64,000 nucleotides of DNA from an uncultured Butyrivibrio sp. (GTDB lineage Bacteria > Bacillota > Clostridia > Lachnospirales > Lachnospiraceae): NCBI RefSeq assembly GCF_947169445.1, contig NZ_CAMVPU010000001.1, positions 62,001 to 126,000 on the forward strand. The letters run 5' to 3'. This document shows, in pieces, positions 16,570 to 24,764 of this stretch; positions within the stretch are counted from its first letter, which is position 1; every line of letters begins with the position of its first letter. The translations under genes were made by a program, and so were the position numbers. The notes under the pieces are model-generated. The model did no database searches, had not been told where the DNA came from, and saw only the letters and a list, made by a program, of their open reading frames with translations.

Positions 16570-17763
16570 GTGCAAGATTTAAAGCACATGATCACCTTCG
16601 AAAAGTGGTTGGAGGATGCTTCGAATCCTCTGATCAAAGAGGCTCAGGATGAAGGCCGGTATGCCATAGGCTACACCTGCTACCATATGCCTGAGGTCTT
16701 ACTTAATGTGGACAATTGCTTTTCCGTCAGAATGAGGGCGCCAAGAGTTGGTTCTATCGATATCTCGACCTACTACATGTCCAATTATACCTGTGAGTTC
16801 GCAAGGTCACTTCTTGAAAACGGAATAGAGGGAGGCTATGGTTTCCTTGATGCAGTGGCAGGAGTTGATGCTTGCTCAGCCATGAACAGATGCTATGAGC
16901 ACCTTGAAATCCTAAAGTGCAATGAGAAACCTCATTTCTTCGTGACTCACACCGATGTGCCTTACAAGGTTGAAGAATATAACTTTGACCAGGTTGCATC
17001 TCAGATGAGACTAAGAGTTCTTGGTGTGATGCATGAAAAACTTGGCACTGATGTTTCAGATGAAGCTATCCGCAAGGCTGTTGAACTTCACAATGAAATG
17101 TGCCGTGTTATTACGGAGATCGGTAATTTCAGAAAAGAAGAAAATCCCAGAATAACAGGCTATGAATTCCATGTAATATGCCTTGCAAGCTACTGTGCTC
17201 CGACAGCCAAGGTGCTGCCGTATCTGAAAGAGACTCTTGAAGAGTTAAAGACAAGAAAGCCTGATGAAAAGAATCCTTTCAGAGCAAGAGTGGTTGTGGT
17301 TGGTTCTGAGATAGATGACCTTAACTTCACAAGGCTGCTTGAAGAGTCCGGAGCCATGGTCGTTGCGGACAGATACTGCTATGGTTCATTCCCGGGCCGT
17401 GAAGAGGTTAAACTAAACGACGATGAAGATATAGTAAGACAGATAGTAAGGCACTATATGCTTACTTCTGAATGCCCAAGGTATATGGCTGAGGAGAAGG
17501 TTAAGCAGAGAAAAGATACAGTTGATAAACTGGCTAGAGACTACAAGGCTGACGGTATCATCTATGAGCAGATGAAGTACTGCGATTTCTGGGCTTTTGA
17601 GAGACCTCTGGCAAGCCATATCATGACTGAAGAGTACGGATGGCCTACACTTTCGATTGACCGTTCCTACAACGTTCACAATTCGGGACAGCTCCGTACC
17701 AGATTCCAGGCCTTTGTAGAGGCGCTGGAGATTAAGAAGATCAGAAAAAGGGAGGTAATGTGA
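16570..17763 (+). CDS. 2-hydroxyacyl-CoA dehydratase-like small component, copy 2
   Basis: 397 residues. GTG 16570 is taken as start because the product then aligns end to end with the paralogue at 14234-15433, and AAAGGATGG lies upstream. Cysteines at 37, 50, 75 and 102 are shared with the paralogue, as are CGA.VVADRYCYGS, CPR and KYCDFW. It should carry the Fe-S site of an HgdB/BcrC-like subunit. It comes 20 bp after the CooC-like gene, and its TGA overlaps the ATG of the large component (TGATG), so the two subunits should be made in equal amounts. Reaction unknown. Classical alternatives are 2-hydroxyacyl-CoA dehydratase, benzoyl-CoA reductase subunit or double-cubane reductase. Confidence 0.83.
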   Translation: MQDLKHMITFEKWLEDASNPLIKEAQDEGRYAIGYTCYHMPEVLLNVDNCFSVRMRAPRVGSIDISTYYMSNYTCEFARSLLENGIEGGYGFLDAVAGVDACSAMNRCYEHLEILKCNEKPHFFVTHTDVPYKVEEYNFDQVASQMRLRVLGVMHEKLGTDVSDEAIRKAVELHNEMCRVITEIGNFRKEENPRITGYEFHVICLASYCAPTAKVLPYLKETLEELKTRKPDEKNPFRARVVVVGSEIDDLNFTRLLEESGAMVVADRYCYGSFPGREEVKLNDDEDIVRQIVRHYMLTSECPRYMAEEKVKQRKDTVDKLARDYKADGIIYEQMKYCDFWAFERPLASHIMTEEYGWPTLSIDRSYNVHNSGQLRTRFQAFVEALEIKKIRKREVM

Positions 17764-19538
17764 TGAAATACATTGATCCCAAAAACTTCAGACTAAAAGA
17801 TAACATCGACTGGAAGGCTCAGGCAGCCAACATCAAGGAGATTGCAGGAATCGCAGCAGACATTGTAAAAGAAACTGATTGGAGCGATGTGGCTAAGTCA
17901 TGTAAGAAAGATGCTGTGGGGATTAAGAAGAGACTTTCCCACGAACTTGATCTTCTAAAGAACATGTCTCCTGATGAGGTAAAAGACCTTGTTTTAAATG
18001 GAGAAAAGCAGCTTGGTAAGCTTTATGCATCCGGCAAAATGGCTACTGTCAGAAGAGAGTGGAGAGGCGTTAAGGACACTGGAGTAGATTTCTACGAATG
18101 GGCTAAGATGTGGGGAATGCTTCTTGCAACCTTCTCTAAGGACCTGGTGCCTGCTCTTATGGGTACTGTGCATTACCGCTGGATGGTTTCCTATTTCTGC
18201 TGCCATTCCTTTATGGATAAGAACACTCTAGGACTTCGCGGAAGAGCCCTTAAGATGCATCATGAACTAATCTACGCGATTTTCAGATATGTTGCGGAGA
18301 ATCTGGTTCTTTTGATGAAGGCAGATGAAAAGGTCGGAAACAGCACAGAACTTTCCAAGAAGATAGTTCTTTTTGATGAGATGACAATGTCCCAGATTAT
18401 GGCTGGATTCCCTGACCTTATCGGAATTCCTTATCAGCTGATGCCGGTATTTCTTTTGTCTGAGATCGATCAGCTGGCCTGCATGCCATATATTGACGCG
18501 GTTGAGTCCTATGGACTTCCGTCAGACACCTGTCCCGTTCCGTCATCGGAGTGCGGCGCTGCAGTTATAGATGCACTTCCACACATGGGTGCATGCTTTA
18601 TTTCCAGCTCAATGCCTTGCGATGGTTCGGTTATGGCGTCATCATACACCAGCAGAAGATTCAAGGATCTTCCTACATATCACCTGGCTTTCCCGGTTCG
18701 ATATGAAGACGAGTCACTGATGGATGCTGCGGTAAAAGATATCAAAGGCTGTATCAGGTTTATTGAAGATAATACAGGAGCTAAGTGGAACTGGGATGCG
18801 TATTTCACAGCCATGAAGAGATTTAATACTGAAACCCAGTACGAGCTTCAGAAGTGGGAGATCAACCAGACTCCTAATCCACAGCTTATCGGACCATGCT
18901 ATGAGCTGTTCCGTAAGTGGAACTACGAGATGGACGGCGGCCTTGACCCGAGAATCATCAAGACCTTCTACAACGTAGATAAGCTTATGAAAAAAGCTTA
19001 CGAGATGAAGGATGAGCCTTGGCGTGGCAAGATGAAATACAGAGCAATCGTTTGGTCCATTCCTGCTCACTATTATGCTAACTTCTCTAACTGGATGGCT
19101 AACTGCTGGGGCGTAGATATCCTGGTTGAGATGGAGTCGCTGAACTTCACCAAGCCTCTGGAAACAGAGAACAAGGAAGAGGCACTTAAGGACCTTGCAA
19201 GACTCTATGAGCGAATGGTTATGAGAAGACACACCAACGGTGGTTATGATCATGTAGTAACTGAGCTCTGGAGACAGTGCGAAGCATGGAATGTAGACTT
19301 TGTACTTATGTATCAGCATGTATCCTGTAAGAACATGGCTACAGTTCAGGGACTTTTCGAGGATCAGGCAAGAGAGCGTGGAATCAAACTTCTGTGGTGC
19401 AGTCATGACCTTATGGATCCAAGAACAGTTTCAAGAAAAGATATGCGTGCTGAAGTAAGTGAGTTCATGAGAACCGTTATGCATGCCGAGCCGGTTGATC
19501 CATCATTGGAAGACTTCGAGGATGATACAACGTGGTGA
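17763..19538 (+). CDS. 2-hydroxyacyl-CoA dehydratase-like large component, copy 2
   Basis: 591 residues from ATG 17763, which overlaps the upstream stop and follows GGGAGGT. An in-frame GTG at 17760 is possible. It is paralogous to 12552-14237 but ~30 residues longer at the N-terminus, where there is a charged helical region (about 20-90). Cysteines common to both are in SDTCP (about 257), PCDGS (about 286) and SCKNM. The copy-2 protein has ECG at 263-265 where copy 1 has an MCQ slightly earlier, so cluster ligation may differ. It ends EDFEDDTTW, matching VDFDDDNSW. It is followed 73 bp later by the activator gene. Confidence 0.8.
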   Translation: MKYIDPKNFRLKDNIDWKAQAANIKEIAGIAADIVKETDWSDVAKSCKKDAVGIKKRLSHELDLLKNMSPDEVKDLVLNGEKQLGKLYASGKMATVRREWRGVKDTGVDFYEWAKMWGMLLATFSKDLVPALMGTVHYRWMVSYFCCHSFMDKNTLGLRGRALKMHHELIYAIFRYVAENLVLLMKADEKVGNSTELSKKIVLFDEMTMSQIMAGFPDLIGIPYQLMPVFLLSEIDQLACMPYIDAVESYGLPSDTCPVPSSECGAAVIDALPHMGACFISSSMPCDGSVMASSYTSRRFKDLPTYHLAFPVRYEDESLMDAAVKDIKGCIRFIEDNTGAKWNWDAYFTAMKRFNTETQYELQKWEINQTPNPQLIGPCYELFRKWNYEMDGGLDPRIIKTFYNVDKLMKKAYEMKDEPWRGKMKYRAIVWSIPAHYYANFSNWMANCWGVDILVEMESLNFTKPLETENKEEALKDLARLYERMVMRRHTNGGYDHVVTELWRQCEAWNVDFVLMYQHVSCKNMATVQGLFEDQARERGIKLLWCSHDLMDPRTVSRKDMRAEVSEFMRTVMHAEPVDPSLEDFEDDTTW

Positions 19539-19611
19539 TAAAGGGATTCAAAGTCATACAATGCTGTGTTTACACAAAACGTAGGAAAATTATTGAGGAG
19601 GAATCACATAA

Positions 19612-20406
19612 ATGAAATATTTTGGAGGATGCGACGTAGGTTCAACCTATACAAAAGCAGTCATTATTGATGAGAATGGCAAGATGGTGGCTAACACCAC
19701 ATTAAAGAGTAAGATCATCGCTCAGGAATCTGCTGAGATGGCTATGAAAGAGGTTGTAAGCCAGGTGGAGGGCTTAAATAGTTCCAAAGACCTTGCATAC
19801 CTTATCGGTACAGGCTATGGCCGAAACAAGGTTCCTTTTGCCGATGAGAATATCTCTGAGATTTCCTGCCACGCTATGGGTGTTCATGTAACTAATCCAA
19901 GCGTTAAAGCTATCATCGATATCGGTGGTCAGGATGTTAAGGGTATTGCCATTGATACAGACGGTACCGTTAAGAACTTCGCCATGAACGATAAGTGTGC
20001 AGCCGGAACAGGAAGATTCTTCGAGGCTATGGCAAGATCTTTTGAAATGAGTCTTGAGGACTTCTCAAAGCTCTCACTTAAGGCTAAGAATGTAATCCCT
20101 ATCACAGCTCAGTGTACCGTTTTTGCTGAGTCCGAGGTTATCACTCTTGTTGGTGAAGGTAAACCAATGGACGAGATTGCAGCAGGTATCGAGATGGCTG
20201 TTGCAAAGAGATGCTTTGTTATGTCCAAGAAGGCAGGAGCTACAGATTCCATCACTCTTACAGGTGGATGTGCCAAGAATGATGGCCTGAAGGCTGCTAT
20301 TGAGCAGGTTCTTAAGCTTAAGGTTGTTGAGCTTTCAATCGATCCACAGCTTATGGGGGCTCTTGGTGCTGCTGAGTATGCAAGACAAAAGGGACTTGCA
20401 AGATAA
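19612..20406 (+). CDS. ATP-dependent dehydratase activator (HgdC/BadF/BcrA type)
   Basis: 264 residues of the acetate/sugar kinase-actin fold used by 'archerase' activators. The phosphate loop is CDVGSTYTKAVI (7-18), then IIDIGGQDVKGI (101-112), and LTGGCAKNDGL near the end. The two cysteines that bridge one [4Fe-4S] between two subunits are visible in NDKCAAGTG (C129) and ITAQCTVFAESE (C168), spaced as in HgdC. The protein hydrolyses ATP to inject a low-potential electron into its partner. Only one such gene is present for the two dehydratase-like pairs, so it may serve both. GGAGG precedes the ATG. Confidence 0.93.
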   Translation: MKYFGGCDVGSTYTKAVIIDENGKMVANTTLKSKIIAQESAEMAMKEVVSQVEGLNSSKDLAYLIGTGYGRNKVPFADENISEISCHAMGVHVTNPSVKAIIDIGGQDVKGIAIDTDGTVKNFAMNDKCAAGTGRFFEAMARSFEMSLEDFSKLSLKAKNVIPITAQCTVFAESEVITLVGEGKPMDEIAAGIEMAVAKRCFVMSKKAGATDSITLTGGCAKNDGLKAAIEQVLKLKVVELSIDPQLMGALGAAEYARQKGLAR

Positions 20407-20420
20407 GAAAGGAACTATAA

Positions 20421-20588
20421 ATGGGTAAAGCGCTCAGAATTATCGGAAAAATTATTAAAGTGCTAACAATTATTACAAGCGTTTTATTTGTTATCTATTT
20501 CTGGAATCTGGATCAGAAGCTGATGGCGTGGCTTTACACTATAGTTAATAAGATTTTTGACCGCAAGAGGGCAGATATTAGATTCTAA
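20421..20588 (+). CDS. Small one-helix membrane protein, module-linked (55 aa)
   Basis: ATG 20421 follows GAAAGGA and lies 14 bp after the activator gene. The 55 residues begin MGKALRIIGKIIKVLTIITS, continue as one membrane helix (about 12-28), then have a short amphipathic tail ending RKRADIRF. It matches the 75-residue protein at 12267-12494 in helix position, the Y-F-W-x-L-D-x-K motif and the F-D-x-x-K/R-R-A-D motif. Conservation of this tiny gene next to both paralogous pairs suggests a real role with the enzyme. No known family was recognised. Confidence 0.82.
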   Translation: MGKALRIIGKIIKVLTIITSVLFVIYFWNLDQKLMAWLYTIVNKIFDRKRADIRF

Positions 20589-20607
20589 ATGAAGGAATTT
20601 GGGTAAC

Positions 20608-21330
20608 ATGAAATTATATGATGGTGTTATATCGGATACCATGTCGGTTTTGGATGGCTTTCAGGATAGCAGGGTAAAAAGATATCCCTATGAAGGAAGC
20701 TCCTGGAGAGACAATGGAAGCAGTGAGTTTATCATGCAAAGAGATGCCGCATTGGATCTTGGCGCGGCAGGCGAGCCTTCGGTAAACTACACGCTTGTGA
20801 CTACCTCCGGGATTATTTCGGAAAGTGAAACCGTTGTTTATGGTAAAGATATAAGCGAAATAAATGGAAACAGTGCATTTGCCAGAATAGTGATTCTGGA
20901 GACGGAAGATCTTGAGGAGGACAAAGATTCTGAGAAAGCCTTTGCGGCCATTAGAAATCTTGAATTCGTCAGATATCACGTTTTTCCTAAGGGCTACATG
21001 GTCAGGGTATCTGCCAGAAGCAATCAGGAACAGATCAGAATCAGTAGGAATGCATTGGAAAACGGTATTTCTTTTGCCAAGGTCGGAGCACTGTACATCA
21101 GAAAGTACAAGGAAGTCTCCGGCGTTAAGAATGTCAGAGTGATCTTTATTACGGAAAAAGAGCTGGTGGAGAAACTACTTCCAAACGCGGATAAGGTGGA
21201 TACTATCACCAAGACACTCACGCACATTCTTGACGGAATGCCTACAGACTGTGGACATTGCAGCATGAAGCCGGTATGCGACGAAGTGGATGGAATGAAG
21301 GAACTTCATCTGGGCAAGAGAAAACAGTAA
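20608..21330 (+). CDS. Protein resembling part of CO dehydrogenase/acetyl-CoA synthase beta subunit
   Basis: 240 residues from ATG 20608. An in-frame TTG 20599 sits too close to the AAGGA site. Two parts: an N-terminal mixed alpha/beta region and a C-terminal region with VKNVRVIFITEKELVEKLLP followed by DCGHCSMKPVCDEVDGMKEL. The latter looks like the cysteine-bearing segment that precedes the catalytic domain in acetyl-CoA synthase (CdhC/AcsB). The A-cluster binding motif itself is absent, and the protein is far shorter than ACS (about 700 aa). So it is not an acetyl-CoA synthase. It may bind metal or a partner through the CxxCx4C set. Identity is tentative. Confidence 0.5.
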   Translation: MKLYDGVISDTMSVLDGFQDSRVKRYPYEGSSWRDNGSSEFIMQRDAALDLGAAGEPSVNYTLVTTSGIISESETVVYGKDISEINGNSAFARIVILETEDLEEDKDSEKAFAAIRNLEFVRYHVFPKGYMVRVSARSNQEQIRISRNALENGISFAKVGALYIRKYKEVSGVKNVRVIFITEKELVEKLLPNADKVDTITKTLTHILDGMPTDCGHCSMKPVCDEVDGMKELHLGKRKQ

Positions 21331-21356
21331 ACATAAGAAGGATAGGGGGTATAGAT

Positions 21357-23420
21357 TTGAAACAGGAATATGAAGCGTTATTTACACCCTGGAAGATAAG
21401 AAATCTTGAGATCAAGAATAGAATTGTCTTAGCTCCCATGGGTGGAACCTGTATTTTTGGATGGATGGAGCCGGGGGGCAGCCATTTTGACAAAGAGGCA
21501 GCAAGGCTTCTTCTTAAGATTGCCAAGCATGACTGCGGCCTGATAATTCCGGGAATTGCTCCGGTAAAAGATATGCTGGGAGGAAAATGGCTTTACCAGA
21601 ATCCTGCCAAATTTAAGAAGCTCGCTTCTTTCATGGATGAAATTCATGGAACCGGAGCTAAGATGTTTGTTCAGCTTACTGCTGGTTTTGGCAGATCTTT
21701 TGCTCTGACAGAGCCTCTTGCAATGCTTATCAAGAATAAGCAGCTGGGTGCTGTGGCAAAGCCTTATATTGATCCTGAGTATCTGACAGCAGCTCCTTCT
21801 GTACTTCCTAACAGATGGGCTGACGATATCATGACAAGGCCTCTGACCAAGGATGAGATCCATCAGATTGTTTACGCTTTCGGAGAGACTGCAAGACTCT
21901 GCAAGGAAGCAGGAGTAGATGGAATAGAAGTTCACGCTGTTCATGAGGGTTATCTTCTTGATCAGTTTACTCTTGGATATACCAATCACAGAACTGACGA
22001 GTACGGCGGATCTTTTGAAAACAGATATCGCTTTGCAGTTGAGATTGTAAAAGAGATAAAGAAAAAGTGCGGAGAAGACTATCCTGTTTCTCTTAGATAT
22101 TCAGTTCGCTCCATGACCAAAGCTTTCCAGTATGGCGCTATGCCAGGGGAAGATTTTGAGGAAATCGGAAGAGATATGGAAGAGTCCAAGAAGGCTGCCA
22201 AGTATCTCCAGGATGCAGGCTACGATATGCTTAACTGCGATAACGGAACCTATGATGCCTGGTACTGGGCTCATCCACCACAGTACATGCCTAAGAACTG
22301 TAACCTCGAGGATGTAAGCCATATCAAGAAGTTCGTGGATATTCCGGTTGTTTGCGCAGGTAAGATGGAACCGGCTGTTGGCTCTAAGGCTATCAAGGAA
22401 GGCAACATCGATGCTATGGCAGTAGGAAGACAGTTCCTTGCTGATCCTAAGTGGGTTGCCAAGCTCGAAAGAGGAAGAGAATTTGAAATCAGACCTTGCA
22501 TCTGCTGTCACACAGCTTGTTTTGATCTGACTAAGCACGGAAATAGCTATAACGATCAGGACCTTTCGGAGTCTGCCGGAATGTGTAAGTGCGCTGTTAA
22601 CCCTCGCAGTATGCAGAGTACCAAATACAGAGTCATTCCCACCAAGTCACCTAAGAAGGTTGCCATTATCGGCGGCGGGATCGGAGGCATGGAAGCAGCA
22701 AGAATCCTTGCTCTTCGTGGCCATGAGCCTGTTATCTATGAAAAGACAAATGAGCTGGGCGGTGTGTTTATCGCAGCCGCAGCTCCTGAGTTTAAGGAAA
22801 AAGATAAGCAACTCATCGAGTGGCAGAAGTACCAGCTTAAAAAGCTTGGCGTAGAGATTCATATGAATACAGAAGTAAGACCTGATTCACTTCCTCAGGC
22901 TGATGAATACATTATCGCAACAGGAGCGGAGCCTAATCGTATTCCAATCCCTGGAGCTTCTGAATATGCTATGGATGCTACTGATTACCTTCTTGGTAAG
23001 AAGCCGGTTGGTACAAATGTAGTTATCATTGGTGGTGGTCTTACAGGTTGTGAGATTGCCCTTGACCTTTTCAGAAAGGGTAAGAAGCCTCAGATTGTTG
23101 AGATGAAGGATGACCTTATTTCTGTTAAGAATATGTGCCTTGCCAATACAAGTTATCTTCGTGACTGCTTCAAGACCAATAACGTGCCTGTTTACTTAAA
23201 GGCAGGCGTGGCCAAGATTACAGAGACAAGTGTTGAAGTTAATACCAGTGATGGCAAGACTGTAACACTTCCTGCAGACAGTGTTATCATGTCAGTAGGA
23301 TATCATGCAACTCCGATTCTTGAAGCAGCCAAGAATGTGCATCTTCTTGGTGACTGCAAGAAGGTTGGAAATGTACGTAGTGCATTCTGGGGTGCATGGA
23401 ATATTGCGATGAAGATATAA
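21357..23420 (+). CDS. Enoate-reductase type FMN/FAD/[4Fe-4S] oxidoreductase (old yellow enzyme family)
   Basis: 687 residues from TTG 21357. The site GATAGGGGG is seven bases upstream, and an earlier in-frame ATG at 21258 lies inside the previous gene. The N-terminal ~390 residues are an FMN TIM barrel (LFTPWKIRNLEIKNRIVLAP, then GVDGIEVHAVHEGYLLDQF and the NHRTDEYGGSFENR motif). Cluster ligands are in RPCICCHTAC and CKCAVNP. The C-terminal half is an NAD(P)H/FAD module with GGGIGGMEAA and a second VIIGGGLTGCE. The architecture is that of 2-enoate reductase, 2,4-dienoyl-CoA reductase, FldZ and BaiCD/BaiH. It would reduce an activated C=C bond. Its position suggests it acts after, or feeds electrons to, the dehydratase-like enzymes. 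Confidence 0.9.
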   Translation: MKQEYEALFTPWKIRNLEIKNRIVLAPMGGTCIFGWMEPGGSHFDKEAARLLLKIAKHDCGLIIPGIAPVKDMLGGKWLYQNPAKFKKLASFMDEIHGTGAKMFVQLTAGFGRSFALTEPLAMLIKNKQLGAVAKPYIDPEYLTAAPSVLPNRWADDIMTRPLTKDEIHQIVYAFGETARLCKEAGVDGIEVHAVHEGYLLDQFTLGYTNHRTDEYGGSFENRYRFAVEIVKEIKKKCGEDYPVSLRYSVRSMTKAFQYGAMPGEDFEEIGRDMEESKKAAKYLQDAGYDMLNCDNGTYDAWYWAHPPQYMPKNCNLEDVSHIKKFVDIPVVCAGKMEPAVGSKAIKEGNIDAMAVGRQFLADPKWVAKLERGREFEIRPCICCHTACFDLTKHGNSYNDQDLSESAGMCKCAVNPRSMQSTKYRVIPTKSPKKVAIIGGGIGGMEAARILALRGHEPVIYEKTNELGGVFIAAAAPEFKEKDKQLIEWQKYQLKKLGVEIHMNTEVRPDSLPQADEYIIATGAEPNRIPIPGASEYAMDATDYLLGKKPVGTNVVIIGGGLTGCEIALDLFRKGKKPQIVEMKDDLISVKNMCLANTSYLRDCFKTNNVPVYLKAGVAKITETSVEVNTSDGKTVTLPADSVIMSVGYHATPILEAAKNVHLLGDCKKVGNVRSAFWGAWNIAMKI

Positions 23421-23432
23421 AAACAACCTGCG

Positions 23433-23608
23433 TTGGTTATACATGATTTGCTCGCGTTTCCTCGTGGTAATTCATGGTATAAATTTCAAAAGACCAATTC
23501 CTACGGTTTAAAATTTGGGTAAACCGTAAACAGGAATTGGTCTTTTGATCTTTATACCCATGAATTATCGCACTCGTGCAAATGACTCGCAAATCATGCA
23601 ATAACCAA
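23433..23608. repeat. Nested palindromic intergenic element, copy 1
   Basis: The outer arms TTGGTTATACATGATTTGC (23433-23451) and GCAAATCATGCAATAACCAA (23589-23608) pair, and an intermediate ATTCATGGTATAAA arm pairs with TTTATACCCATGAAT. The inner perfect 16-bp arms are CAAAAGACCAATTCCT (23487-23502) and AGGAATTGGTCTTTTG (23532-23547), and the innermost 8-bp arms are ACGGTTTA (23503-23510) and TAAACCGT (23520-23527). The outer arms and architecture recur at 48 kb, while the inner stems have different sequences there. It lies between two convergent genes, and the inner hairpin can also terminate transcription in both directions. Confidence 0.88.
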
Positions 23609-23634
23609 TAGCTATCTTTTTTTATACTTCATTT

Positions 23635-24576
23635 TCAGATTCCGTTTATATCGAGGAGGTCGTCCAGGGCTTTTTCGATTTTTGCTCGGCGTTCCTGTTT
23701 CTTTTGTTCCCGGATAGTCTTCTCAGGACGATCGACATGTTCAAGATTAGAAGGATCAAGCGGATTTGCTGGAGCCTTTTGAGCAGCAGGCTTTGAAGGA
23801 ACCTGGGAATTTACAGCAGCTTGTGGCTGCACAGCTCTTTGAGCGGGTCTTGGCTGAGTGCGGATCTGAGATAAAAGATCCTGCTCCACCTCTTTTTGCT
23901 GCTGCTCTTTGGATATTGCAGGGTTCAGGTTAGTAGCAGCTTCCATTTCTGCTTCCGGTGACATTTTCTGACTTTTCTTGGCATTTAATAATTCAATAAG
24001 GTCGACGCCCATGTTGGATATTTTGCATCCAAGAGCGGGATTGCCTGAAACAGCAAACATGCGGACTACAACAGCGCTTACGTTGTAATTATGAATAACC
24101 TCTCCATAGATAAAGGAAACATCTATCTGGTCACCAACCTTGCACTTGGTGGAATTATCTATGATAATGGACATTCCTCTCATGGAGATATCATGAACGA
24201 TACAGTTCTTAATGTTGGTAGTGTTGCCGTTTATTCTGAAGATTCCAAGCTTACCTATAGAAAAACGCTCTGACTTGCGAGTGTTCTCCGGAGCTATCTC
24301 AGATGAACACCTGATTAGATGGAAGTTGCCATATCTTGTTTTTACAGGGGTGATAGAAGTTGACATGAATCTGTAGAGTCTGCCATCTCTTTTATTCATG
24401 ACTTCTACAAGAGAGGGCTCAAGAAACTGCAGATATTTGCCAAAGTATTCCATAGGTTTAACTAGAAGGCCTGAAGATACGCCGAAGATAGCGTGAGTCA
24501 TCAGAACAACATTGTGTTTATTAATGGATGCGTGGATTTTGATTTCAGAACCGCCGGCAATGTCGTTAACGTTCAT
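23635..24576 (-). CDS. PilZ domain cyclic-di-GMP-binding protein
   Basis: 313 residues. An N-terminal YcgR-like beta domain (about 1-95) is followed by a PilZ domain (about 98-205). The PilZ start motif RKSERFSIGKLG is visible, although the second motif (usually D/NxSxxG) reads DISMRGMS. Both cyclic-di-GMP-binding elements are therefore present. The C-terminal ~90 residues are low complexity, rich in Q, P and A, ending in a charged helix (KKQERRAKIEKALDDLLD). Such proteins tie cyclic-di-GMP to motility or surface processes. With the EAL and GGDEF proteins in this window it adds a third cyclic-di-GMP component. It is monocistronic as far as seen. Confidence 0.85.
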   Translation of the reverse strand: MNVNDIAGGSEIKIHASINKHNVVLMTHAIFGVSSGLLVKPMEYFGKYLQFLEPSLVEVMNKRDGRLYRFMSTSITPVKTRYGNFHLIRCSSEIAPENTRKSERFSIGKLGIFRINGNTTNIKNCIVHDISMRGMSIIIDNSTKCKVGDQIDVSFIYGEVIHNYNVSAVVVRMFAVSGNPALGCKISNMGVDLIELLNAKKSQKMSPEAEMEAATNLNPAISKEQQQKEVEQDLLSQIRTQPRPAQRAVQPQAAVNSQVPSKPAAQKAPANPLDPSNLEHVDRPEKTIREQKKQERRAKIEKALDDLLDINGI

Positions 24577-24764
24577 AACCGTCCCCCGTGAACTGTGATT
24601 ATCATGGCTTTTTTTGCGACTAATAAGCCTATAAATATGATATAATGGGCTTGAATTTTTTACAAGGCGTTTATTCGCTTATAAATATATGAAAAATGGA
24701 ATTAGTTTTTGCTATTTAATGCTAATTGAAATAAAATAGATTTAAGTCTTTAAGGGGAGTATAT

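Noticed and set aside
16570..19538. Nitrogenase-like or chlorophyllide-reductase-like reductase
   Set aside because: The activator is an HgdC-type actin-fold ATPase, not NifH, and the subunits match the dehydratase/double-cubane pattern.
12552..20406. Classical 2-hydroxyglutaryl-CoA or lactoyl-CoA dehydratase pathway
   Set aside because: No CoA transferase, no ferredoxin/electron-transfer flavoprotein genes and atypical subunit sizes (about 400 and 560-590 aa). The family link is kept, the pathway is not.
15785..21330. CO dehydrogenase/acetyl-CoA synthase operon
   Set aside because: CooC- and CooT-like genes are present, but no CooS/AcsA catalytic subunit or full AcsB is in the window.
21258..21356. 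Longer enoate-reductase start at ATG 21258
   Set aside because: It lies within the preceding coding region. The GATAGGGGG site points to TTG 21357.
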